Shown: in pieces, positions 7,501 through 14,870 of the stretch | How the letters are laid out: each line of letters starts with the position of its first letter | How positions within the stretch are numbered: the stretch's first letter is position 1 | Assembly (NCBI GenBank): GCA_002482435.1 | Contig: DLFZ01000059.1 | Location: 1-23,912 of the forward strand | Length of the DNA: 23,912 bases | Source of the DNA: Christensenella sp. UBA7707 | GTDB taxonomy: Bacteria > Bacillota > Clostridia > Christensenellales > CAG-138 | Reading direction: 5' to 3' | Position numbers and translations under genes: made by a program | The notes under the pieces: generated by a model | Database searches by the model: none | Seen by the model: only the letters and a program-made list of their open reading frames with translations | Told to the model about the DNA's origin: nothing

Positions 7501-8850
7501 TCAGCCGCCTTGCGTCTGTGCGAGTAGCTTAACGGCCTCCGCAATATTTTTTACGCGAACGAGCTTTGCACCGTCGGCCTGAATTTTTGCGTCGGTTTTG
7601 GGCAGCACGATGGTTGTAAAGCCGAGGCGCGCGCACTCTTGCACGCGTTTTTCAATGCGGCTCACGCCGCGCACCTCGCCCGTAAGAGCGAGTTCGCCGA
7701 TGAACGCCGTGCTTGCGGGAAACGCCGCGTCAAAAAGAGCCGAAACGATGCACATGGCAACCGCAAGGTCGCCGGCGCGCTCGTCGAGCCGAAGCCCGCC
7801 AACCACGTTTACGTACACATCCTTGTCATAAAAGCGAAGCCCCGCCTTTTTTTCAAGCACCGCAAGCAAGAGAGAAAGGCGGTTGCCGTCAACCCCTGCC
7901 GCCATGCGGCGCGGATTGTTAAAGGGGGAGGCGCTCAAAAGCGCCTGTACTTCCACAAGCATGGGACGGGTGCCTTCAAGCATGCAGGTGACCGCGCAGC
8001 CGGGCGCGTTCGTTCCGGTAAGGAAAAGGGCGCTCGGGTCGGCCACTTCGGCCATGCCTGTATCGCGCATTTCAAATACGCCGATCTCGTTGGTGGAGCC
8101 AAAGCGGTTTTTAACGGCGCGCAGCAGGCGAAATGCGTCGTTGCGGTCGCCCTCAAAATACAAAACCGTATCCACGATGTGCTCGAGCACGCGCGGACCA
8201 GCAATGGCGCCTTCCTTGGTAACGTGCCCCACAATAAACACCGCGCAGCCTGTGGTTTTTGCAAGCCGAGTCAAAACGGAGGTGGCTTCGCGCACCTGGC
8301 TTACGCTGCCCGCGGCACTGCTCACTTCGGGGCATACCATGGTTTGAATGGAGTCGACCACCAAATAAGCGGGGGCGACGTGTGAAAACTCCTCCTCCAC
8401 AACGGAAAGATCGGTTTCCGCAAGCAGAAGCATATCGCCGCCTACGCCGAGGCGCTCTGCTCTAAGCTTCAGCTGCGGGGCGGATTCCTCGCCCGTTACA
8501 TAAAGCACTTTGCCGCTCTCTGTGAGGCTTGCGGCCATCTGCATCAGAAGCGTCGACTTGCCAATGCCAGGATCGCCGCCCAAAAGCACCGTGCTGCCGG
8601 AAACAATGCCGCCGCCGAGCACGCGGTCAAACTCGTTCATGCCGGTGGAAACGCGGCTTGCGCTTGCGCTGTCCACACGGGAAAGCGGTATGGCTGCCGC
8701 GTGCGCGGGAGAGAAAGAAACGCGCGCTTCGCGCGGTATTTCCTCCACCATGGTGTTCCAACTCTCGCAGGCTGGGCATTTCCCGAGCCATTTGGCGCTT
8801 TCATAGCCGCATTCGCCGCAGATGTATACAGGTTTTGCCGCTTTTGCCAT
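7501..8850 (-). CDS. radA: DNA repair protein RadA (branch-migration ATPase)
   Basis: A 449-residue RecA-like helicase that promotes branch migration during recombinational repair. Domains in order: an N-terminal C4 zinc finger (Cys11, Cys14, Cys25, Cys28); an ATPase core with Walker A GGDPGIGKST (about 91-100, Lys98) and a Walker B region ending YLVVDSIQT; the RadA-specific KNRFG motif in VKNRFGSTNEIGVFEM; and a C-terminal Lon-protease-like domain containing GLRLDERAGDLAVAM. The length is normal for the family and all signature motifs are intact. GAGAGGA upstream of the ATG supports the start. In many Bacillota radA sits with disA or ctsR-clpC; that context is absent here. Confidence 0.97.
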   Translation of the reverse strand: MAKAAKPVYICGECGYESAKWLGKCPACESWNTMVEEIPREARVSFSPAHAAAIPLSRVDSASASRVSTGMNEFDRVLGGGIVSGSTVLLGGDPGIGKSTLLMQMAASLTESGKVLYVTGEESAPQLKLRAERLGVGGDMLLLAETDLSVVEEEFSHVAPAYLVVDSIQTMVCPEVSSAAGSVSQVREATSVLTRLAKTTGCAVFIVGHVTKEGAIAGPRVLEHIVDTVLYFEGDRNDAFRLLRAVKNRFGSTNEIGVFEMRDTGMAEVADPSALFLTGTNAPGCAVTCMLEGTRPMLVEVQALLSASPFNNPRRMAAGVDGNRLSLLLAVLEKKAGLRFYDKDVYVNVVGGLRLDERAGDLAVAMCIVSALFDAAFPASTAFIGELALTGEVRGVSRIEKRVQECARLGFTTIVLPKTDAKIQADGAKLVRVKNIAEAVKLLAQTQGG

Positions 8851-8882
8851 AAAATCCTCTCATTCGGTGCAATAAGGAAACG

Positions 8883-8908
8883 GGCGCGCTGGCAAACTGC
8901 CGCGCGCC
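8883..8908 (-). terminator. Strong stem-loop between the beta-propeller gene and radA
   Basis: GGCGCGC and GGC pair with GCC and GCGCGCC around the loop AAACT, with one bulged base: ten base pairs, nearly all G-C. On the minus strand the following bases are only moderately T-rich. It may terminate the propeller gene or insulate radA. Confidence 0.5.
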
Positions 8909-8932
8909 TGCATTTAAAAAGCGTCGGGCCTC

Positions 8933-10132
8933 TTAAGGGATTGCCGCAAACTTTACGATGTCGCGCTCACGGGTGGTAACGTCCATCCAGATCACCTTGT
9001 TGTCGGACACGCCGAGAAATTGCGCAAGTTCCTTTTCCGGCGTAATGTGGTAGGTCTTTTTATCACCGAGCATATAAACGTAAATGGCGCTGTCCTTCGA
9101 ATAAGCAACAAAGTCGCTGCCAAGCCCAAAATCCACAACGCCCGTGTCGATGAGAACAGGATCGGCACCGTTCCTGCAATAGTACAGGCTCGTCTCGGGC
9201 CCGTGGTTGCCGTTGAGCCATACGGTGTAGGCACCGTCGCTCTGCGGATCGTGAACAAAGGTGCCGGGGCGGTACGTTTTGGTGGTGGAGGTACCGTTTA
9301 AAACGATCGAGCAGATGCAGCTCGTAAGCGAAGTTCCCGAAGAACCGGAATCGTCAAGATCCGCCCATGCCAAAACACCGTTTTTCAAGGAGGGCTTGCT
9401 CTGCCCGTAAACGTTGTTGCTAAAAAGCTGCACCGTTACGGTTTCGCGGGTGGTCAAATCGCACAGGAAAAGTTTGTCCATTTTGGAACCGGTGCGCTCC
9501 GTCCACGCAAGGTAGTTGCCGTCGAGCATCAGCTCGGGCTGGCCGGTAAAAGCTTCCTTTATTATAATAGGCTGTGCATTGGGGTCGGAACGGTCGACTG
9601 CGGTAATATAACCGCCGCCGTTGAGCTTTGCGTCGAGGTATACGATCCAGTCGTCGTTGAAACGCCCGTACATGAAATGCGTGTTCTTGAGCGCATAGGG
9701 GAGAAGCTCTGCTGTACGACTATCCGGGTCGTAGAAATAAAGGCTCGTCATATTCGCCTTGTTTTCAACAAGCTTGCCGGCTGCAAGCATAAGCGTACCG
9801 TTGTAAAAGTAGGGGTCGCCAAACCATGTATAAGAGGAAGAACCGTCAAAAATAACCTCGCTCTGCGCATCCACGGGATCAAAGCTGTCCATGGGGTTGG
9901 GCGTGGGCGTGGGTGCAGGCGTCGGCGAGGGCGATGGGGTGGGCGCGAAGGGTGCGCGGTATTCTACACCAAAAAACGGAAGCACTTTCGGCAGCCCCAC
10001 AAACACAACAAGCGCAGCAATGCCGAGCACGGCCGCCACGGACAAAAGGAGCATAATGAACGGAAACCAGTTAGAGGCGCGGAAACGGCTTCGCCTGCGG
10101 TGAGTTCTTTTTCTGCCGCGATGTTGCTTCAT
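8933..10132 (-). CDS. Membrane-anchored hypothetical protein with Pro/Thr linker and predicted beta-propeller
   Basis: Not a family I can name. From ATG 10132 the protein has 399 residues: a very basic start (MKQHRGRKRTHRRRSRFR), one transmembrane helix (about 22-50), and a linker rich in alternating Pro and Thr/Ser (about 62-80). An extracytoplasmic region of about 310 residues follows. It shows repeated blade-like units such as YFYNGTLMLAAGK, DGNYLAWTERTG, KNGVLAWADLD, DGAYTVWLNG, GSDFVAYSKDSAIYVY and NKVIWMDVTTRE, which resemble TolB-type propeller blades. I infer a cell-surface protein that binds a ligand or partner. The frame stays open upstream to a GTG at 10225, but that lies two bases from the predicted transcription start and would put an unrelated peptide before the anchor. 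The ribosome site (AAGGGA) is weak and distant. Confidence 0.75.
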   Translation of the reverse strand: MKQHRGRKRTHRRRSRFRASNWFPFIMLLLSVAAVLGIAALVVFVGLPKVLPFFGVEYRAPFAPTPSPSPTPAPTPTPNPMDSFDPVDAQSEVIFDGSSSYTWFGDPYFYNGTLMLAAGKLVENKANMTSLYFYDPDSRTAELLPYALKNTHFMYGRFNDDWIVYLDAKLNGGGYITAVDRSDPNAQPIIIKEAFTGQPELMLDGNYLAWTERTGSKMDKLFLCDLTTRETVTVQLFSNNVYGQSKPSLKNGVLAWADLDDSGSSGTSLTSCICSIVLNGTSTTKTYRPGTFVHDPQSDGAYTVWLNGNHGPETSLYYCRNGADPVLIDTGVVDFGLGSDFVAYSKDSAIYVYMLGDKKTYHITPEKELAQFLGVSDNKVIWMDVTTRERDIVKFAAIP

Positions 10133-10233
10133 GTTTTGTGAGATTCCCTTACAGATGCTTTGCGCAAGGGCTGACGGTAACACGCCAATTCGGGTACGGC
10201 TTGCCGTGTTAAAAACCTCTCGCACTGAAATTG

Positions 10234-10242
10234 ATTATACCA
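10234..10242 (-). promoter_or_regulatory. Extended -10 promoter of the beta-propeller gene
   Basis: On the minus strand TGGTATAAT is a perfect extended -10 element without a clear -35. It predicts a leader of about 95 bases containing a possible hairpin (10179-10210). The rest of 10240-10378 holds only the divergent promoter listed next and a small inverted repeat (CTGTAA 10271-10276, TTACAG 10287-10292). Confidence 0.6.
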
Positions 10243-10378
10243 TACCCTTGTGGTTCGGCACAGAGAAAAACTGTAAACATTAGGCGTTACAGACGCACAA
10301 AAACACATAAATAGACCAAATTTTCACTAGAATATATTAGATATAGTTTCAAAGGGGAGTTTCGCCGCAAAAAATTTG

Positions 10379-10387
10379 TGGTATGAT
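10379..10387 (+). promoter_or_regulatory. Extended -10 promoter of the four-helix membrane protein gene
   Basis: TGGTATGAT is an extended -10 with one mismatch. Transcription would begin near 10394, which rules out the upstream in-frame ATG at 10383 as a start. Confidence 0.5.
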
Positions 10388-10439
10388 TAGAAAATCCAAA
10401 GAATCGCGGCGAATGGCTGCGAAAGAGGGAGGGCGCGCG

Positions 10440-10994
10440 GTGAGTCTTAGAATGAATAAATATACGCAATATTACGCCGTGAGCGAAATCCTTGATAACA
10501 ACGGAAAACGAAAGCAGACGGTTACATACAAAGGCCCTTATTATCAATTTCAAGTGGAATCTGAAACCTACAAACGAATGAAGCTTGTTTACGCTGCTTT
10601 TGCCGCCGTAACGCTTATATCCTATGTTCTTGCAGCGCTTCTTGGCGCTTCCTCCATGGGTGCAGGCGGTGCGCCGGCATTTTATGTAGTGCTTCCGTTC
10701 GTGCTGCTTCTTTTGCCGCTTGGCATGTGCGCCGGCAAAATTTTCATGTTTTTGCCGCTGAAGGAGCGTCTCACGTTTCCGCAACACGACAAATACGTGA
10801 CGGCGTTGAAAACCTACGGGATGCTCTATTTAATTTTTTCTGTTCTTTTGCTGATCGGGCAGCTTGTTTACCTTGCCTTTTTCCCCGCCAACACACACGA
10901 TTTCCTCTTTGCGGCGCTCGCTGTGGTGCTCGCCGGTGCGGGCGTATTTTTTCGGTGGTTTCAGAGTAAATATATATGCACACTGGATGCCTGA
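10440..10994 (+). CDS. Hypothetical four-helix integral membrane protein
   Basis: Not a family I can name. The 184-residue product has a hydrophilic, basic N-terminus of about 47 residues (MNKYTQYYAVSEILDNNGKR, then KGPYYQF), four predicted membrane helices (about 48-68, 80-103, 121-142, 150-168) and a short tail. GTG 10440 is chosen because GGGAGGG (10427-10433) lies six bases upstream. ATG 10452, four codons later, is the alternative and would leave an 18-base spacing. It is transcribed divergently from the propeller gene and precedes the peptide transporter operon, which has its own strong promoter. No function is suggested by the sequence. Confidence 0.75.
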   Translation: MSLRMNKYTQYYAVSEILDNNGKRKQTVTYKGPYYQFQVESETYKRMKLVYAAFAAVTLISYVLAALLGASSMGAGGAPAFYVVLPFVLLLLPLGMCAGKIFMFLPLKERLTFPQHDKYVTALKTYGMLYLIFSVLLLIGQLVYLAFFPANTHDFLFAALAVVLAGAGVFFRWFQSKYICTLDA

Positions 10995-11112
10995 ACGTCC
11001 AGAAATTCTTACTTTTTAACAATCTGGTCAAATTTATTAAAAGTACCGCTTATTGCATCCTCTAGGCACCCTTTCTTTCAGTTATGCTTGGTTCATGAAT
11101 TGTTTCGATTCG

Positions 11113-11141
11113 TTGACATTACAAATGAGTTTTGATATATT
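11113..11141 (+). promoter_or_regulatory. Strong sigma-A promoter of the peptide transporter operon
   Basis: A consensus TTGACA (11113-11118), a 17-base spacer and TATATT (11136-11141), with TG one base before the -10. Transcription would start near 11148, giving a leader of about 48 bases. The quality of this promoter fits the heavy codon bias of the gene it drives. The preceding stretch, 10995-11112, shows no gene. Confidence 0.8.
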
Positions 11142-11195
11142 TATAAATACTGGAGGCGAATGAGCGCCATCCAATCTTATAAGGAGGAAAACACA

Positions 11196-13670
11196 ATGCA
11201 GAAAAAACTCAAGGCTTACCTTGCACTTGCGCTGGTTTGCGTGATGTGCTTGGGCTTCGCGGCCGGCTGCGTTCCCAAAGGAGAGGAAGTCACCCCCACC
11301 GAAGCGCCTGCCACCACGGTCGCTCCCACTGAAGCGCCCGTAAACACCACGCCGTTGGTTGTTGCGTACGACACCTTCAGCGAGAAGTTCAGCCCGTTCT
11401 TTGCGGATACCGGCTACGATCAGGATGCGGTCTCCATGACGCAAATCGCCATGCTGACCACCGACCGTATGGGCGGTATCATCTACAACGCCATCGAAGG
11501 TGAAACCGTTCCTTACAACGGAACCGATTACACCTACACCGGCCCGTGTGATGTAAGCGTTGTGTATGACAAAGACGCCGACGTTACCACCTACACCATC
11601 AAGATGCGCAATGACATCGTGTTCAGCGACGGTGACCCCGCCGATGCCGATGACATCATCTTCACCTATTATGTATACGCGGATCCTGCTTACGTTGGAT
11701 CTACCACCCTCACCTCCTACAACATCATCGGTCTGAAGAACTACCAGACGCAGACCACCGATGCCATCTACACCAAGTATTCCGACATTTTTGACGCCAT
11801 CTACGCTGCGGGCGCCGATCATGCTTGGGCCTCCACCGACACTTGGACGCAGGAACAGCAGACCGCTCTTTGGGATGCTCTTAAGGCCGAGTGGATCACC
11901 GACGTGCAGGCGATCTCCGATTACGTTATTGCCAACTACCTCAGCGATGATTATGCTGGCGCCGTATTTGCGGGCAAAACCGCTGCGGACGTAACCGAGG
12001 ATATGTACATTGCGTTCTCCATGGCGATGTGGAACTTCGCCGCGGTCAACGAAGACGGCACCCTCACCGGCAACGGCACTGGCACCACCTGGGATCTCGC
12101 CACCACACTGCCCACCGTTGAAGATATGTACAACGAAGCCGTTGCCCTCTACGGCGGCGACCCGGCAGCTTACTGGGCTACCGAAAATGCCGGCGACATC
12201 GACGGCACCGACGTGCTTGGCACCGTGAAGGCTTCCTTCATCACCACCCAGGCCTCCACCGACCCCGAGATGGCTGGCGGCGTGCCCAACATCAGCGGTA
12301 TCAAGAAGCTCGACCAGTACACCGTTGAAGTCAAAACCAACGGCTACTCCGCGCCCGCTGTGTACACCATCTGCGGTCTGCAGATCACCCCGCTCCACTA
12401 CTACGGCGATGTTGCACAGTACAACTACGACAACAACCAGTTCGGTCACCCCTACGGCGACCTGAGCATTGTTGAGGCGAAGACCACCCAGCCGATGGGC
12501 GCCGGCGCCTACAAGTTCGTCAAGTATGAGAACAGGGTTATCTACTACGAAGCCAACCCGCTTTACTACAAGGGCGCTCCGAAGATCCAGAGCATTCAGT
12601 TCAAAGAAACCGCTACCGCCGAAGTGGCTGCGGCTCTTGCTTCCGGCACCGCCGATATGGGCGAGCTCTCCGGCTCCAAGGCCAACTTTGCCGAAGTCGC
12701 CAGCTACAACTCCAATGGCGAAACCACCGGCGACGTGATCACCACCGTCAAGGTTGACAACCTCGGCTACGGCTACATCGGCATGAACGCCGACACCGTA
12801 AACGTTGGCGGCCAGCCCAACTCCGACGCTTCCAAGAACCTCCGCAAGGCGCTTGCCACCGTGCTGGCCGTCTACCGCGATGTTGCGTATGACAGCTATT
12901 ACGGCGAAGCCGCTTCCGTTATCCAGTACCCGATCTCCAACACCTCTTGGGCGGCTCCGCAGCCGACCGACGAAGGTTACAAGCTCGCCTTCTCGACCGA
13001 CGTCACCGGTGCGGCCATCTATACCGCCGATATGACGCAGGATCAGAAGTATGCCGCCGCGATCGAAGCCGCTAAGGGCTACCTGGTCGCCGCTGGCTTC
13101 ACCTTCGACGAGGCGACCGGTAAGTTCACCGCCGCTCCCGAAGGCGCGAAACTCTCCTACGAAGTGATCATCCCTGGCGGCGGCAACGGTGAGCACCCGT
13201 CCTTCGCGGTTCTGACCGACGCCTCCAACGCTCTTGCCACCATCGGCATCGAGCTCAAGATCAACGACCCCGCTGACTCCAACGAACTGTGGAACGCGCT
13301 TGACGCCGGCACGCAGGAACTCTGGTGCGCAGCTTGGGGCGCCACGATCGACCCGGATATGTACCAGGTTTACCACAGCTCCGGTATCGTTGGCAGAAAC
13401 GGCTCTGACTCCAACCATTACCACATCGACGTACCCGAACTCGATCAGCTCATCGTTGACGCGAGGGTAAGCGATGACCAGGCTTACAGGAAGGCCATCT
13501 ACAAGCAGTGCCTCGACATCATCGTCGACATGGCCGTTGAAATTCCCGCCTATCAGAGGCAGAACTGCACCGTGATCAGCACCCAGCGCGTCAACCTCGC
13601 CACGCTGACCCCGGACATCACCACCTACTGGCTCTGGCTGAACGACATCCAGTTGCTCGAAATGAACTAA
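11196..13670 (+). CDS. Peptide ABC transporter substrate-binding lipoprotein (SBP family 5) with large lobe insertion
   Basis: An 824-residue extracytoplasmic receptor of an Opp/Dpp-type importer. It has a lipoprotein signal with lipobox AAGC (Cys25), a linker with repeated T-E-A-P, then the family-5 fold: MRNDIVFSDGDPADADDIIF, TVEVKTNGYS, PMGAGAYKFVKYENRVIYYE, and a C-terminal LWCAAWGATIDPDMYQVYHS. Typical members have about 500-600 residues. Here roughly 200 extra residues (about 169-365) separate YYVYADPAY from ISGIKKLDQYTVEVKT. The insertion is rich in Ala, Asp, Thr and aromatics and includes TWTQEQQTALWDALKAEW. ATG 11196 is chosen because AGGAGG (11182-11187) lies eight bases upstream; ATG 11160 in the same frame has a GGAGG only three bases away. 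Codon use is strongly biased to ACC, ATC, AAC and TAC, as in highly expressed genes. It is first in the operon. Confidence 0.93.
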   Translation: MQKKLKAYLALALVCVMCLGFAAGCVPKGEEVTPTEAPATTVAPTEAPVNTTPLVVAYDTFSEKFSPFFADTGYDQDAVSMTQIAMLTTDRMGGIIYNAIEGETVPYNGTDYTYTGPCDVSVVYDKDADVTTYTIKMRNDIVFSDGDPADADDIIFTYYVYADPAYVGSTTLTSYNIIGLKNYQTQTTDAIYTKYSDIFDAIYAAGADHAWASTDTWTQEQQTALWDALKAEWITDVQAISDYVIANYLSDDYAGAVFAGKTAADVTEDMYIAFSMAMWNFAAVNEDGTLTGNGTGTTWDLATTLPTVEDMYNEAVALYGGDPAAYWATENAGDIDGTDVLGTVKASFITTQASTDPEMAGGVPNISGIKKLDQYTVEVKTNGYSAPAVYTICGLQITPLHYYGDVAQYNYDNNQFGHPYGDLSIVEAKTTQPMGAGAYKFVKYENRVIYYEANPLYYKGAPKIQSIQFKETATAEVAAALASGTADMGELSGSKANFAEVASYNSNGETTGDVITTVKVDNLGYGYIGMNADTVNVGGQPNSDASKNLRKALATVLAVYRDVAYDSYYGEAASVIQYPISNTSWAAPQPTDEGYKLAFSTDVTGAAIYTADMTQDQKYAAAIEAAKGYLVAAGFTFDEATGKFTAAPEGAKLSYEVIIPGGGNGEHPSFAVLTDASNALATIGIELKINDPADSNELWNALDAGTQELWCAAWGATIDPDMYQVYHSSGIVGRNGSDSNHYHIDVPELDQLIVDARVSDDQAYRKAIYKQCLDIIVDMAVEIPAYQRQNCTVISTQRVNLATLTPDITTYWLWLNDIQLLEMN

Positions 13671-13694
13671 GCGTAACGCTTGAACCGTCCCTTG

Positions 13695-13724
13695 CAGGGT
13701 CCGCCGCTTAGGCGGCGGACCCTG
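13695..13724 (+). terminator. Perfect 13-bp stem-loop between the binding-protein and permease genes
   Basis: CAGGGTCCGCCGC pairs completely with GCGGCGGACCCTG around the loop TTAG. It begins 25 bases after the binding-protein stop. No T run follows, so it is better read as a partial terminator or a 3' barrier that protects the binding-protein message from exonucleases. This is a known way to make more binding protein than membrane components. Confidence 0.75.
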
Positions 13725-13748
13725 TATATTATCAGATATGCAAAAATT

Positions 13749-13762
13749 GCGGTATATACCGC
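13749..13762. repeat. 14-bp perfect palindrome upstream of the first permease gene
   Basis: GCGGTATATACCGC is fully self-complementary. It lies in the 148-base gap (13725-13872) between the stem-loop and the permease start. It may be an operator or simply part of the transcript's folding; no strong promoter is seen beside it. The rest of the gap shows no gene. Confidence 0.4.
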
Positions 13763-13872
13763 TGAATATACACTTCTGTGTTCGTTTGATTTTGCGATAA
13801 ACGCGGGCAGCCGCGAACATCTCCCCAATATGAAATTCACCCGAGCTTTCAGGGCGAGTAAAGAGGGAAGTT

Positions 13873-14859
13873 ATGCTTAAGTACATTTTAAAAAGGCTAG
13901 TGATCGGCTTTTTCATCGTTCTATTCGGAGCGCTTGTCGTTTATACGGTTATTCGCTGTCTGCCCACCTCTTTTGTGGAGACCATGGCGCGTCAGCTCTC
14001 CAACCTGCCCGGCTCAAAAAGCTACGAGGAATTGCTGGCGCAGCTCAACGCGCAGTTTGGTTTCAATACCACGATCCTCGAGGGCTTCTTCCGCTGGTTG
14101 AAGGATGCCCTGCGCGGCGAGTTCGGCTATTCTTGGAAATTCAGTCAGCCTGTTGTGCAAAAGTTCAACAGCGTTATCTGGTATTCGGTTGTCATCAACG
14201 TCATCACCTTCGTGCTGCAGGCAGTTATTTCCATACCGCTTGGTATCTTGGCTGCACGTAAGCAGTACAGCAAAACCGACTATGCCGTAACAGTTTTTGC
14301 GTTGATGGGCATGTCGCTGCCCACCTTCTTCCTTGCTTCGCTGCTGAAATACCTGTTTGCCATCAAGCTCGAATGGTTTGACCTTTATGGCCTTGTTGGC
14401 AGGCTTCACGAGCAGTTGACGCCCTTCCAACAGGTCCTCGACATCGCGCACCACATGGTGCTTCCAGTTTTGACACTGATGATTTTGAGCGTCGGCGGGT
14501 TGATGCGTTACACACGTACCAACATGCTTGAGGTGCTCAATTCCGACTACATCCGCACCGCGCGCGCAAAGGGTCTTCCCGAGAGGCGCGTTATCAACCA
14601 GCACGCGTTCCGCAATACGCTCATTCCGCTGGTTTCCTATATGTCGTATCTGCTCCCCGGCATGTTTGGCGGGTCCATCATCACCGAAACGCTGTATCAA
14701 ATTCCGGGTATCGGCTACATTGCCTTCATGTCCATCACTGCGGGCGACATTCCGTTTACCATGTTCAATCTTGTGTTCCTTGAAGTGCTTACGCAAGTCA
14801 GCCTTATCATCGCCGATATCATGTACGCGGTTGTCGATCCGCGTGTCAGGATCAATTGA
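13873..14859 (+). CDS. Oligopeptide/dipeptide ABC transporter permease, DppB/OppB type
   Basis: A 328-residue membrane subunit that forms half of the translocation channel. It starts with the family-typical LKYILKRLVIGFFIVLFGAL helix and has about six membrane segments. The ATPase-docking EAA loop reads DYIRTARAKGLPERRVINQH (about 222-241), followed by AFRNTLIPL. The C-terminal ETLYQIPGIGYIAF and DPRVRIN are also characteristic. Length is normal, in contrast to its partner permease. GAGGGAAG precedes the ATG at short distance. It is translationally close to the next gene, whose ribosome site begins directly after this stop codon. Confidence 0.95.
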   Translation: MLKYILKRLVIGFFIVLFGALVVYTVIRCLPTSFVETMARQLSNLPGSKSYEELLAQLNAQFGFNTTILEGFFRWLKDALRGEFGYSWKFSQPVVQKFNSVIWYSVVINVITFVLQAVISIPLGILAARKQYSKTDYAVTVFALMGMSLPTFFLASLLKYLFAIKLEWFDLYGLVGRLHEQLTPFQQVLDIAHHMVLPVLTLMILSVGGLMRYTRTNMLEVLNSDYIRTARAKGLPERRVINQHAFRNTLIPLVSYMSYLLPGMFGGSIITETLYQIPGIGYIAFMSITAGDIPFTMFNLVFLEVLTQVSLIIADIMYAVVDPRVRIN

Positions 14860-14870
14860 CGGAGGTTTAT

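Noticed and set aside
7639..8385. A 248-codon plus-strand open frame opposite radA
   Set aside because: Shadow of radA, which has intact zinc finger, Walker A and KNRFG motifs on the minus strand.
11082..13916. A 944-codon open frame on the minus strand, antisense to the binding-protein gene
   Set aside because: It is a low-complexity Gly/Val/Asp-rich translation without domains, created by the codon bias of the real plus-strand lipoprotein gene, which has a promoter, ribosome site, lipobox and family motifs.
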